The translations under genes were made by a program, and so were the position numbers. The notes under the pieces are model-generated. The model did no database searches, had not been told where the DNA came from, and worked only from the letters and a program-made list of their open reading frames with translations. Source: Actinopolymorpha alba DSM 45243 (GTDB lineage Bacteria > Actinomycetota > Actinomycetes > Propionibacteriales > Actinopolymorphaceae). Taken from it: DNA of 64,000 nt. Positions 35,585 to 46,028 of this stretch are shown one piece after another. The stretch lies in contig NZ_KB892801.1 in the NCBI RefSeq assembly GCF_000373925.1, positions 62,001 through 126,000 of the forward strand, written 5' to 3'. Positions within the stretch are counted from its first letter, which is position 1. Each line of letters starts with the position of its first letter.

Positions 35585-35905
35585 TCAGCTGTACAGCGGC
35601 AGGTGATGCCAGTGCGCTCGGTCCAGCGCCCTGAGCACCGGCTGGCTGATCATGGAGAACGCGACCTCATACCCCTCGGCCTGCCCCCGGCGTTCCATCT
35701 CGAGCAGGAACCGCAGACCGCATTCGTCGAACGCCGTGACCTCGCGGGTGTCCACGACGACGCGGTCCAGATTGCCCAGGTCCTCCAGGAGTGACACCTC
35801 CTGGAGCGCGGCGGCCAGCTTGGACTCCGTTGCCGGCCCGATCATTCCGCGCAGGAACACCACGATCTCGCGACTTCCCCGGTCGACTACCTCGACGTCA
35901 TCCAT
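35585..35905 (-). CDS. STAS-domain protein, anti-sigma factor antagonist-like, with non-canonical active site
   Basis: A 106-residue protein; GAGGAGGCGAGAGGT precedes ATG 35905. It is a single STAS domain of the SpoIIAA/RsbV type: a beta strand pair, LDRVVVDTREVTAFDECGLR and a closing helix. In SpoIIAA the phosphorylated serine lies in the motif Asp-Ser-Ser-Gly. Here the sequence is Asp60-Glu61-Cys62-Gly63, so the usual phospho-Ser is Cys and the preceding Ser is Glu. The protein therefore cannot be switched by serine phosphorylation in the normal way. No anti-sigma kinase or sigma factor gene is adjacent. Confidence 0.85.
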   Translation of the reverse strand: MDDVEVVDRGSREIVVFLRGMIGPATESKLAAALQEVSLLEDLGNLDRVVVDTREVTAFDECGLRFLLEMERRGQAEGYEVAFSMISQPVLRALDRAHWHHLPLYS

Positions 35906-35987
35906 ACCTCTCGCCTCCTCGCGGCTTCGGCGAGTGCGTTCCGGTCCGATGCCCGGGCCATGAAACCGGTGTACCCCCACCGGCCGG

Positions 35988-36070
35988 CCGAACACCAGCC
36001 GTGCGCCGAACACCAGCCGTGCGCCGAACGCCGGACCCGTACGAGGAACGCCGGACCCGTACGAGGAACG
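35988..36070. repeat. Two adjacent tandem repeats (18 bp x2 and 20 bp x2)
   Basis: CCGAACACCAGCCGTGCG occurs at 35988-36005 and 36006-36023. CCGGACCCGTACGAGGAACG occurs at 36031-36050 and 36051-36070. All copies are perfect, suggesting recent duplication. They lie between the FadR-like gene's end and the STAS gene's start. Confidence 0.9.
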
Positions 36071-36096
36071 CCCGGGCCGCGGGTGAGGGATCGCCG

Positions 36097-36807
36097 TCAG
36101 GCCGGCTCCGGGATCGATCCCGGAAGGTCGAGGACGCCGCGGAGCCAGCGTTCGGAGGTGGCGACGTGGACAACGCTCGCCGCCCGGGCGGCCTCCGGGT
36201 CACGGTCGGCCAGAGCGGCATAAATGCCTTCGTGTTGGGCGATAGTGAGGCTCGCCGCGCCCTCCTCGCGCAGGCCCCGCCAGATCCGCGCCCGGAGGGT
36301 GCGACTCGACAGGGCTGATAGCAGCGACGCCAGCGTCGGGTTGCCGCAGGCGGCGATCACCCGGTCATGGAACGCCGTGTCGTAGGACACGAGTTCCTCG
36401 GTGTCGGAGGCGGCGCGCATCTGGTCGAGCAAGGTGCGCAGGTCGGCGAGGAGGTCGCCGTCCGCGTGCCGGGCCGCCAGCGCGGTGGCCTCCGCTTCGA
36501 GGATCCGGCGTACATGCATGACATCGGCGAGATCGCGGTCCTGGATCAGATGGACGGCGAAGCCGATCCCCTCCAGAAGTAGCGCCGGCTCCAGACTCGT
36601 GACGTAGGTGCCGTCTCCACGGCGGACGTCGAGTACGCGGGCGACTTCGAGGGCTTTCACCGCTTCACGTACCGAACCACGCGACATTCCGAGCATGGCG
36701 CAGAGTTGCTTTTCGGGCGGAAGCCGGGCGCCCGGGTGCAGTTCACCGGTCACGATGAGTTCGCGGATCCGGGAGATCGCCTCGTCGGTGCGCGCCATGT
36801 CGGCCAT
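36097..36807 (-). CDS. GntR-family (FadR subfamily) transcriptional regulator
   Basis: About 236 residues from ATG 36807 (MADMARTDEAISRIRELI), with AGGA just upstream; ATG 36798 is an alternative. The winged helix at 8-75 contains GELHPGARLPPEKQLCAMLG and MSRGSVREAVKALE. The FCD ligand domain (about 90-215) has the metal-binding His/Asp pattern, for example FHDRVIAACGNPTLASLLS. FCD regulators sense organic acids, sugar acids or acyl compounds. The gene follows the glycerophosphodiester phosphodiesterase gene on the same strand, separated by 16-bp repeats, so it may control that enzyme. Confidence 0.9.
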   Translation of the reverse strand: MADMARTDEAISRIRELIVTGELHPGARLPPEKQLCAMLGMSRGSVREAVKALEVARVLDVRRGDGTYVTSLEPALLLEGIGFAVHLIQDRDLADVMHVRRILEAEATALAARHADGDLLADLRTLLDQMRAASDTEELVSYDTAFHDRVIAACGNPTLASLLSALSSRTLRARIWRGLREEGAASLTIAQHEGIYAALADRDPEAARAASVVHVATSERWLRGVLDLPGSIPEPA

Positions 36808-36828
36808 TGTCCTGACGTCCTTCTCCGG

Positions 36829-36876
36829 CGACTCAACCCCGGGCCGACTCAACCCCGGGCCGACTCAACCCCGGGC
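36829..36876. repeat. Three perfect tandem 16-bp units covering the GDPD stop codon
   Basis: CGACTCAACCCCGGGC is repeated at 36829-36844, 36845-36860 and 36861-36876. On the minus strand the GDPD stop (36849-36851) lies in the middle unit, and one more unit separates it from the regulator gene. Since 16 is not a multiple of three, unit loss or gain would change the C-terminus. Confidence 0.9.
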
Positions 36877-37586
36877 CGGTTGGCCAGCAACGTCTCGACC
36901 TCGGGGACGCGCCGGCTCGAATCCCGAAGGAGCCCCGGAAAGTCGGAGGTCACTCCGTCGGCGCCGATACGGAGTGCGTGGACGAGTTGGTTTTCATCGT
37001 TGGCCGGCCAGCCAATGACCTCCAGCCTTTCCTGCCGGCACAGCTCGACGAATTCGGCGTCGAGTTCGGCCAGGCCAAGGCAAAGGAGGGGGACGCCCAT
37101 CTCCCGGGCCAGGTCGACGGATTCGCGCCGCGCCCGCGAGGAGATGAGACCGGTACGGACCTCGGGGAGGTACTCGATCGTCGCGCGGATGATGTCGGCC
37201 GAGAACGACGTCACAGTAATACGGTCAAACAGTCCGCGGTCGCGAATCGTGTCGAGAGCGGCACGTGCCGCATCCGGTGCCTTGATCTCGGCCTGGATCG
37301 GGAGTGCGACCGAGTCGAGGACTTCGTCGAACGTCGGGATCGACTCGCCCTCTCCCGCATCGAGTGCCTTGATCTCGGCAAGGGTCATCTCAGCGACCTT
37401 GCCTTTCCCATCTGTCGTTCTCTCCACGTCGCTGTCGTGCAGGATGACGAGCTGGCCGTCGGCGCTCAGGCGCAGGTCGAGTTCGATCGCGTCCGCTCCT
37501 TCCTCGACCGCCCGGCGAAAAGAGCGAAGGGTGTTCTCGGGTTCAAGGCCCATGGCGCCCCGGTGCCCGACCAGTGTGAACGTCAC
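36849..37586 (-). CDS. Glycerophosphodiester phosphodiesterase
   Basis: About 245 residues from GTG 37586 (MTFTLVGHRGAMGLEPENTL); the frame is open to 37643 but family proteins start near this point. The GDPD TIM barrel shows catalytic His-Arg in GHRGAMG, metal ligands in AIELDLRLSADG and the second His in VILHDSDVERTTDGKG. PIQAEIKAP carries a further ligand. It has no signal peptide, so it hydrolyses glycerophosphodiesters to glycerol-3-phosphate and alcohol in the cytosol. The 3' end lies in a tandem 16-bp repeat, and a FadR-like regulator follows. Confidence 0.93.
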   Translation of the reverse strand: MTFTLVGHRGAMGLEPENTLRSFRRAVEEGADAIELDLRLSADGQLVILHDSDVERTTDGKGKVAEMTLAEIKALDAGEGESIPTFDEVLDSVALPIQAEIKAPDAARAALDTIRDRGLFDRITVTSFSADIIRATIEYLPEVRTGLISSRARRESVDLAREMGVPLLCLGLAELDAEFVELCRQERLEVIGWPANDENQLVHALRIGADGVTSDFPGLLRDSSRRVPEVETLLANRPGVESARG

Positions 37587-37809
37587 GTTTACCTGCCTGT
37601 CCGATTCGGCGATGATGGGTGGTGGCTGCTGGAGGCCCGACAAGTGACGACCCTCTCACGTACAGCCGGGATACAGACCGGCGACACCAACGCGCGATAG
37701 CCGGTGAGATACCCGCGGCCAACGCGCGTTCGACATACCATCTGGTGTTCGGCGTCGTACCCCACCCCAATAAACCAGGGTGCGTCCACACCGCATAACC
37801 TTGTGACCT

Positions 37810-39321
37810 ATGACCGAGACGCCCCCGCCCCGCGCTGCGCCGGAGGAGGATCTCCCGGAGCAGATGCGGATTCGGCGCGATAAGAGGGCGCAGCTGATCG
37901 GTCGCGGCATTGATCCGTATCCCGTCTCAGTCACACGGACCCATACTCTCGCCGAGCTTCGCCGTCTCTACGGTGATCTTGAACCCGACCAGGCGACTGG
38001 TCAGATGGCGACGGTTGTGGGGCGGGTCATCTTTTCCAGGATCACCGGCAAGCTGTGTTTTGCACGCCTCCGCGATGGCGACGGCACCGAGGTGCAGGCC
38101 ATGATCTCGGTGGACCGGGTCGGTCAGGAGTCCCTCGCCGACTGGAAATCCATGGTCGACATCGGTGACCACGTCGGTGTTGAGGGTGAGGTCGTCACCA
38201 GCCGGCGCGGCGAACTCTCCGTTGCGGCCACTCGTTGGTTCATCGTCTCCAAAGCGGTACGCCCGCTTCCGGTCGAGCACAAGCACCTGTCCGAGGAATC
38301 CCGGGTACGCCAGCGTTACCTCGATCTCATCCAGCGCCCCGGAGCCCGGGAGTTGCTGGTGGCCCGCTCGGCCGTGGTGTCGACGATTCGGCAGTCCCTT
38401 TCCTCCCGCGACTACGTCGAAGTCGAAACCCCCATCCTGCAGGCCGTCCATGGTGGCGCCGCGGCCCGACCATTCGTGACGCAGTTCAACGCCTTCGACC
38501 GGGAGTACTACCTCCGCATCGCGATCGAGCTGTACCTCAAGAGGCTGGTCGTCGGCGGTGTCCACCGGGTCTTCGAGATCGGTCGTAATTTCCGGAATGA
38601 GGGCGTCGACTCGACGCACTCACCCGAGTTCACGATGCTCGAGGCTTATGAGGCCTACGGCGATTACCACACGATGGCCGGGCTGGTTCGCTCCCTCGTC
38701 CTGGCGGCGGCGACGGCGGTCGGCTCGACAGTGGTCCCCGATGGTCGCGGCGGACAGATCGACCTCACCACCGAATGGCGTTGGCTGCCAATACACGAGG
38801 CGGTCTCCTCTGCCGTTGGCGAAGAAGTGACGCCCGACACTGGCGAGGAGGAGCTGCGGCGATACGCCGACCGCTTCAATGTCGCGCTTCAGCCCGACTG
38901 GAGCACCGGCGAGATCGTCCTCGAGCTCTTTGAGAAGCTCGTCGAGCACACCCTCATCGAGCCGACATTTGTCTGTGACTATCCCGCCGAGGTTCGCCCG
39001 TTGGCTCGGCCCCACCGCAAGGATCCCCGACTTGCCGAGGCCTTCGATCTGGTGGCGGCCGGTGTGGAGTTGGCGGTGGCATATTCGGAGCTCGTCGACC
39101 CGGTCGAACAACGCGACCGGCTCGTCGAGCAGTCCATCCGAGCGGCCGGCGGCGATCCAGAGGCGATGCAGCTCGACGAGGATTTCCTGCGTGCTCTCGA
39201 ATACGGCATGCCGCCGACCGGCGGGATGGGTATGGGAATCGACCGGCTCGTCATGCTGCTGACCGGCGTTCGTTCCATTCGTGACACCATCCTCTTCCCA
39301 CTGGTGAAGCCGGAGGGCTGA
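37810..39321 (+). CDS. lysS: Lysyl-tRNA synthetase, class II
   Basis: A 503-residue enzyme. The OB anticodon-binding domain (about 55-160: GQMATVVGRVIFSRITGKLC) precedes the class II catalytic domain. Motif 1 lies near VEVETPILQAVHGGAAARPF, motif 2 is FRNEGVDSTHSPEFTMLE (about 262-279), and motif 3 is GMGMGIDRLVMLLTG (about 473-487). The insert length matches free-standing LysS rather than the lysyl-phosphatidylglycerol fusion LysX, since no transmembrane region is present. lysS upstream of lsr2 and clpC is the conserved order. Confidence 0.96.
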   Translation: MTETPPPRAAPEEDLPEQMRIRRDKRAQLIGRGIDPYPVSVTRTHTLAELRRLYGDLEPDQATGQMATVVGRVIFSRITGKLCFARLRDGDGTEVQAMISVDRVGQESLADWKSMVDIGDHVGVEGEVVTSRRGELSVAATRWFIVSKAVRPLPVEHKHLSEESRVRQRYLDLIQRPGARELLVARSAVVSTIRQSLSSRDYVEVETPILQAVHGGAAARPFVTQFNAFDREYYLRIAIELYLKRLVVGGVHRVFEIGRNFRNEGVDSTHSPEFTMLEAYEAYGDYHTMAGLVRSLVLAAATAVGSTVVPDGRGGQIDLTTEWRWLPIHEAVSSAVGEEVTPDTGEEELRRYADRFNVALQPDWSTGEIVLELFEKLVEHTLIEPTFVCDYPAEVRPLARPHRKDPRLAEAFDLVAAGVELAVAYSELVDPVEQRDRLVEQSIRAAGGDPEAMQLDEDFLRALEYGMPPTGGMGMGIDRLVMLLTGVRSIRDTILFPLVKPEG

Positions 39322-39448
39322 AGGACGGCGTCGCGAAGACCGGTCGAAGGCAACACGTCCGGTAGTCCTTTGAAGGTTCTGCGGGGCCATTGCGTGGGTA
39401 GCTAGTCAGAGCGCGGAGAGATTGTCCGGAGTAGAAGGTATTCCGTGT

Positions 39449-39478
39449 TTGCTCAAAACCTGCGCGTGGCTCTATTCT
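39449..39478 (+). promoter_or_regulatory. Predicted sigma-70-type promoter of lsr2
   Basis: TTGCTC (39449-39454) and TATTCT (39473-39478) are spaced 18 bp and lie about 40 bp before the lsr2 start. The stretch is more A/T-rich than its surroundings. Confidence 0.5.
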
Positions 39479-39517
39479 TGTGTTAGCCCCCGTGTATTAG
39501 AGAAGGGAACCACTGAA

Positions 39518-39859
39518 GTGGCGACGAAGACTAACGTCGTTCTCATCGATGACATCGATGGTTCGGAGGCCGAGGAGAGCGTGAAGTTTGCGCTCGACGG
39601 CGTCTCCTACGAAATCGACCTGTCCGCCAAGAATGCGGCGAAGTTGCGGAACGTCGTCGCCTCTTACGTCGACTCGGCTCGTCGGGTGGGTGGTCGTGCC
39701 GCCCGTGGACGTGCCGCCAAGCCGGCCGCCGGTGGTGCCGCGCGCAAGCCGGAGACCGCCGAGATCCGTGCTTGGGCCAAGGATCAGGGCTACGACGTGA
39801 GTGACCGTGGTCGGATTCCGGCCGAGATCATCGAGGCCTACCAGAAGGGCCGCCGCTAG
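39518..39859 (+). CDS. lsr2: Lsr2 nucleoid-associated protein
   Basis: A 113-residue protein from GTG 39518 (MATKTNVVLIDDIDGSEAEE), behind AGAAGGGAA. The N-terminal dimerisation domain (VKFALDGVSYEIDLSAKNAAKLR) is followed by a basic Ala/Arg linker and the C-terminal DNA-binding domain with the AT-hook-like RGR in VSDRGRIPAEIIEAYQ. Lsr2 bridges AT-rich DNA and silences horizontally acquired genes in actinobacteria. A terminator hairpin follows. Confidence 0.97.
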   Translation: MATKTNVVLIDDIDGSEAEESVKFALDGVSYEIDLSAKNAAKLRNVVASYVDSARRVGGRAARGRAAKPAAGGAARKPETAEIRAWAKDQGYDVSDRGRIPAEIIEAYQKGRR

Positions 39860-39973
39860 TCAGCTCAGCGGTTGGTGCTTCTGATGTCCGCAGACGCGCG
39901 ATGCCTCTGAAGCCTGTTAACAAGACGTCGCGGCGACCGTTCACTCTGTGACGGAATTGCGCGTCTAAGCGCG

Positions 39974-40003
39974 AAGGCCCCCGAGGTCCTCCTTGGGGGC
40001 CTT
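39974..40003 (+). terminator. Terminator after lsr2
   Basis: Arms AAGGCCCCC (39974-39982) and GGGGGCCTT (39995-40003) form a GC-rich stem with a 12-nt loop, 115 bp after the lsr2 stop. A short mixed T-containing tail (GTCGTGC) follows. Confidence 0.75.
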
Positions 40004-40066
40004 GTCGTGCGCTCGGGGCGTTGCGACGGGTTGCCGCCGTACTGTCACAGGCCGCGGACTTCCCGT

Positions 40067-40084
40067 GTTCGCTTCGGGCGTAAC
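40067..40084. promoter_or_regulatory. ClgR-type operator upstream of clpC
   Basis: GTTCGCTTCGGGCGTAAC is an imperfect palindrome with half-sites GTTCGC and GCGTAAC. It fits the TTCGC-N5-GCG form reported for ClgR, the actinobacterial activator of clp genes. It lies about 200 bp before the clpC start, in a 426-bp region between lsr2 and clpC that contains the lsr2 terminator and no other gene. Confidence 0.6.
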
Positions 40085-40285
40085 ACCTCGCCATAGGGGG
40101 TGGTGGGGGAACAGAGTGGGGAGGCCAGGCAGTTACAGCGTCACGTAATGTTTACCGGCCGCGTCCGGTTGATCCCGACTCGAGACATGGTGCGAGCGGG
40201 TGAGGCCGCGGTCGGGGTCTAGCATGAAGTGCAGGGGCCGGGGTACGTCCGACCCCCGCGCCGTCTCCAGCCCGGGGAGCAAATG

Positions 40286-42790
<2,505 letters not shown>

Positions 42791-42809
42791 ACCCGGTCCA
42801 CCAAGGCAT

Positions 42810-42843
42810 GAGGGGGCGATCCCGTTCGCGGGATCGCCCCCTC
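42810..42843. terminator. Strong bidirectional terminator between clpC and mutY
   Basis: Perfect 14-bp arms GAGGGGGCGATCCC (42810-42823) and GGGATCGCCCCCTC (42830-42843) enclose the loop GTTCGC. It sits between convergent genes. Confidence 0.85.
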
Positions 42844-42889
42844 GGCATATCCGCAGGTAGGACGGGGAGCGTGGTCGGCCGGGCCGCTC

Positions 42890-43789
42890 TCAGCGGGTGG
42901 GCACGGCGGGCGCGCGGACGGGGAGCCGGAAGCGATCTCCGTCCAGAGGCTCTACCAGGCCGTCGGCAACCAGCGTGTCGAGCGCGCGTTCGCGTTGGGA
43001 AGCGTGCGGCCAGGTGGCTTCGAGATCGGCTCGGTGTACCGGCTCGGACGTCTCCCGCAGCGCGCGGAGCAGTCGCCCCCGGCACTGCCGGTCGGTCCCT
43101 TCGTAGGTCTGCCGGCGCCGCGGTGGACCGGCATGGTCCGGCTGTCCTGCCTGATGCCAGGCGCAGTCCCGGGTGATCGGGCAGGCGCCACAACGCGGCG
43201 CGGCCGACGTACACACCAGCGCGCCGACCTCCATGACCGCGACTGCCCAATGCGCCGCCGTCTCGGGTTCGTCCGGCAGGAGATCGGTGGCGATCCTGCG
43301 CTCGCGGGCGGTGGTCGCGGTGGGTGGGTAGCGCACACCCTCGGCGACCCGGGCGAGGACCCGCCGGACGTTGGTGTCGAGGACCGCGTGCCGCTGCCGA
43401 AAGGCGAACGACGCGACGGCCGCCGCGGTGTACTCGCCGACGCCCGGCAGTGAGCGGAGTTCGTCGTACGCCGACGGCACCGCGCCACCATGCCGCTCGA
43501 CCATCGTGGTGGCCGCGGCATGCAGGCGAAGCGCCCGGCGCGGGTAGCCCAGCCGATCCCATTGCCGGACGGCCTCGCCCGGGGCGTCGGCGGCAAGTGC
43601 GGCGGGAGTGGGCCAGTGGGTCAGCCAGGCGGCGTAGGCCGGGAGGACGCGGCTGACCGGAGTCTGCTGGAGCATCACCTCGCTGACGAGGATCGCCCAC
43701 GGAGTCGCATCGGGCTGCCGCCACGGCAGGTCACGCGCGTGGGCGGCGTACCACTCCAGGACGCGAGCGTGCAGGGGCGAGGTCGGCAT
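42890..43789 (-). CDS. mutY: A/G-specific adenine glycosylase
   Basis: A 299-residue enzyme; I use ATG 43789 (MPTSPLHARVLEWYAAHARD), although the frame is open 23 codons further. It removes adenine mispaired with 8-oxoguanine. Catalytic Glu37 lies in ILVSEVMLQQTPV, the helix-hairpin-helix is LPGVGEYTAAAVASFAF, and catalytic Asp138 is in VLDTNVRRVL. The [4Fe-4S] ligands follow the C-X6-C-X2-C-X5-C pattern in CTSAAPRCGACPITRDC. The C-terminal part is a short winged-helix-like region rather than the full MutT-like domain of E. coli MutY, as is usual in this group. Confidence 0.95.
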   Translation of the reverse strand: MPTSPLHARVLEWYAAHARDLPWRQPDATPWAILVSEVMLQQTPVSRVLPAYAAWLTHWPTPAALAADAPGEAVRQWDRLGYPRRALRLHAAATTMVERHGGAVPSAYDELRSLPGVGEYTAAAVASFAFRQRHAVLDTNVRRVLARVAEGVRYPPTATTARERRIATDLLPDEPETAAHWAVAVMEVGALVCTSAAPRCGACPITRDCAWHQAGQPDHAGPPRRRQTYEGTDRQCRGRLLRALRETSEPVHRADLEATWPHASQRERALDTLVADGLVEPLDGDRFRLPVRAPAVPTR

Positions 43790-43887
43790 GGCGCATCGAT
43801 CATCGCATGCCGCGTGGGACTTCCCGGCCGGGCGGCGTACGGCGTGGGTCCACGGCAACGCGCACCTGACTCGTTACCCTCCGCCGT

Positions 43888-44637
43888 ATGAGACCCCTGC
43901 TGCGGCCGGTCGGGTCCCTGCCGGCATCGGTGTACTGGGTCCGGCGGCTTGCCCTTCTTGCCGTGGTCCTGCTTCTTGCCTGGTTGGTGATCAGCCTGGC
44001 GATACCCGACGGTCCGAAGGAAGGTGTCGCGGCCGGCGGTGACAAGACGACCTCGGCGTCAACGACAGCGGCCCGCTCGACGGTCACACCGGGCACCACG
44101 CGCTCTGCCGGGCCCGGGAGTACCCCCGCCCCACGGGTCACCTCGACCGGCGCAGTGAAGGGGAGTGCCTCCTCGAAGCCCGCCACCCCGAGCGTCCCGC
44201 CGGCGAAGAAGCCGACCGCTCCGGCGACCTCGCCGGCGACGCCCGCACGACCCACCGCCTGCGGCCAGGGTTCGCTCGACACCAGCGTCGAGGCGGCGAA
44301 GAACCCGTCCCCAGTAGGGCAGCCGGTCGCCATCAGAGTCACCATCCGCAATGCCGCGTCGGCGGCCTGCCAGCTCACGGTCGACCCGACCTCGCTTCGT
44401 ATCCAGATCACCTCGGGCAACGACCTGATCTGGGACACCCGGCACTGCCCCTCGGTGGTGCCGAAGGGCCCGCTCACACTGGAGCCGAAGAAGTCGCGCA
44501 CACTGACCTTCACCTGGCCGGGTACGCGGTCGCGGGAAGGGTGCCCGTCGGGTCAACCCAATGCGCAGCCGGGCTACTACGCCGCGGAGGTCACCGTGGC
44601 GGGGACCTCCGCCCGGGACCGCTTCCAGCTGACCTGA
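43888..44637 (+). CDS. Membrane-anchored protein with Ser/Thr/Pro linker and Ig-like domain
   Basis: A 249-residue protein with one N-terminal helix (about 21-41) and the rest outside. Residues 45-125 are a Thr/Ser/Pro/Ala-rich linker typical of cell-wall-spanning stalks. The C-terminal 120 residues look like a beta-sandwich: VGQPVAIRVTIRNAASAACQ to TLEPKKSRTLTFTWPGTRSR, with Cys pairs that could form disulfides, similar in style to actinobacterial DUF4232-like domains. Proteins of this layout occur near mutY and disA in related genomes, though their function is unknown. It is divergent from mutY by 98 bp. Confidence 0.72.
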   Translation: MRPLLRPVGSLPASVYWVRRLALLAVVLLLAWLVISLAIPDGPKEGVAAGGDKTTSASTTAARSTVTPGTTRSAGPGSTPAPRVTSTGAVKGSASSKPATPSVPPAKKPTAPATSPATPARPTACGQGSLDTSVEAAKNPSPVGQPVAIRVTIRNAASAACQLTVDPTSLRIQITSGNDLIWDTRHCPSVVPKGPLTLEPKKSRTLTFTWPGTRSREGCPSGQPNAQPGYYAAEVTVAGTSARDRFQLT

Positions 44638-44722
44638 GGAAGCACTGCCCGGGTCGGGCAGCCGCTCCCTGAACACCCAGGTGACACCCCGACCCGGGGC
44701 TACTACTGTGCCTGCCGTACCT

Positions 44723-44734
44723 GCGTAATTACGC
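44723..44734. promoter_or_regulatory. Perfect palindrome GCGTAATTACGC upstream of the oxidoreductase
   Basis: A 12-bp perfect palindrome with an A/T core, 66 bp before the Gfo/Idh/MocA start. It is a plausible dimer operator in an otherwise GC-rich region. Confidence 0.45.
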
Positions 44735-44799
44735 CTGCCATCGCGACGTTCCGATCGCTAATGAGCAGGCTGGGCCTCTGGCGCGTGGACGGGAGCAGT

Positions 44800-45957
44800 A
44801 TGAACGACCTTTCGATCGGCGTGATCGGTTACGGACTTCGCGGGGGACTCGCCCGGCATGCGCACCGGCCCGGCGAGGGTTCGCGGGTCGTCGCGGTCTT
44901 TGACCCCGATGTCGACGCACATCGTCGTTTCCGGGCGGACTTCGGTGACGACGTCCACGCCGGCGATGACCTGGCGGCGTTCCTCGGCCTTGGGCTGGAC
45001 GCGGTGTTCGTGTTGAGCCCGGACTACCTCCACGAGGAACATGCGCTGGCCCTTCTCGACGCCGGCGTCGCCGTCTATCTCGAGAAGCCGATGGCGATCA
45101 CCACCGAAGGATGTGACCGGGTACTCCGGGCCGCGCAAAAGGCTGGCGGCCGTCTTTATCTCGGACACAACATGCGGCACATGCCCTTCGTCCGGGAGAT
45201 GAAGAGGCTCATTGATGCGGGCGCTATTGGTGAGCCCAAAGCCGCCTGGTGCCGGCATTTCGTTGGGCACGGCGGCGATTTCTATTTCGCCGACTGGCAT
45301 GCCGAACGCAGGTACGGCACCAGCCTCCTGCTGCAGAAGGGCGCCCACGACATCGACGTACTCCACTGGCTGTGCGGCTCCTACACCGAAACCGTCACCG
45401 GTATGGGAGAACGCATGGTCTATGACGCCGACCAGGCAGGAGATGCCGAGCCCTGGTGGCGGCAGCAGAACAACCTCACCCGCTGGCCACCGCGTTCGCT
45501 CACCGGACTCAACCCGGCCATGGATGTCGAGGATGTGTCGATGCTCATGATGCGGCTCCAGAACGGCATGCTCGCGTCGTACCAGCAGTGCCACTTCACC
45601 CCCGACTACTGGCGCAACTACACGATCATCGGCACCGAAGGCCGGATCGAGAACTTCGGGAACGGCGAACCAGGCACGGTGATCAGGCTGTGGAACAGCC
45701 GGCACGACTACGACGCGGACGGCGACTCCGCGTTCCCGATCGGGCCGGAGACCGGCGAGCACGGCGGCGCCGATCCGCGCATCGTGGCGGAGTTCCTGAG
45801 GTACGTCCGCGACGGCGGGGCGACCGAGACCTCGCCCGTGGCCGCGAGGTACGCCGTGGCGGCCGGCTGCGCGGGGGCTGACTCGCTGCGGGCAGGGAGC
45901 GTGCCGGTTCGGGTACCCGAGGCTGACACCGAGGTGACGGCCTACTTCGGCGAGTAA
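44800..45957 (+). CDS. Gfo/Idh/MocA-family NAD(P)-dependent oxidoreductase
   Basis: About 385 residues from ATG 44800 (MNDLSIGVIGYGLRGGLARH), with GGGAG upstream; ATG 44761 is an alternative. The Rossmann fold shows GVIGYGLRGG and VVAVFDPD. The family's catalytic EKP motif is in AVYLEKPMAIT, and the substrate-side His-Asp pair is probably in GAHDIDVLHWLCG. Members oxidise or reduce sugars, sugar acids, inositols or glycosidic substrates. No signal peptide is seen. It stands alone between mutY and disA, near a GH78 rhamnosidase, which makes a role in plant glycan use plausible but unproven. Confidence 0.88.
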   Translation: MNDLSIGVIGYGLRGGLARHAHRPGEGSRVVAVFDPDVDAHRRFRADFGDDVHAGDDLAAFLGLGLDAVFVLSPDYLHEEHALALLDAGVAVYLEKPMAITTEGCDRVLRAAQKAGGRLYLGHNMRHMPFVREMKRLIDAGAIGEPKAAWCRHFVGHGGDFYFADWHAERRYGTSLLLQKGAHDIDVLHWLCGSYTETVTGMGERMVYDADQAGDAEPWWRQQNNLTRWPPRSLTGLNPAMDVEDVSMLMMRLQNGMLASYQQCHFTPDYWRNYTIIGTEGRIENFGNGEPGTVIRLWNSRHDYDADGDSAFPIGPETGEHGGADPRIVAEFLRYVRDGGATETSPVAARYAVAAGCAGADSLRAGSVPVRVPEADTEVTAYFGE

Positions 45958-45964
45958 GAGGTCG

Positions 45965-46007
45965 CGTTCGTTCCCGCGCGACCTCACAGGTCGCGCGGGA
46001 ACGAACG
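45965..46007. terminator. Perfect 20-bp inverted repeat between convergent genes
   Basis: Arms CGTTCGTTCCCGCGCGACCT (45965-45984) and its exact complement (45988-46007) flank a 3-nt loop, CAC. It fills the 71-bp gap between the oxidoreductase and disA and probably terminates both. Confidence 0.85.
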
Positions 46008-46028
46008 GAGTGGGTCGAGCGGGCCGAG

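Noticed and set aside
37810-39321. LysX (lysyl-phosphatidylglycerol synthase fusion)
   Set aside because: The protein is 503 residues with no transmembrane region, as expected for plain LysS.
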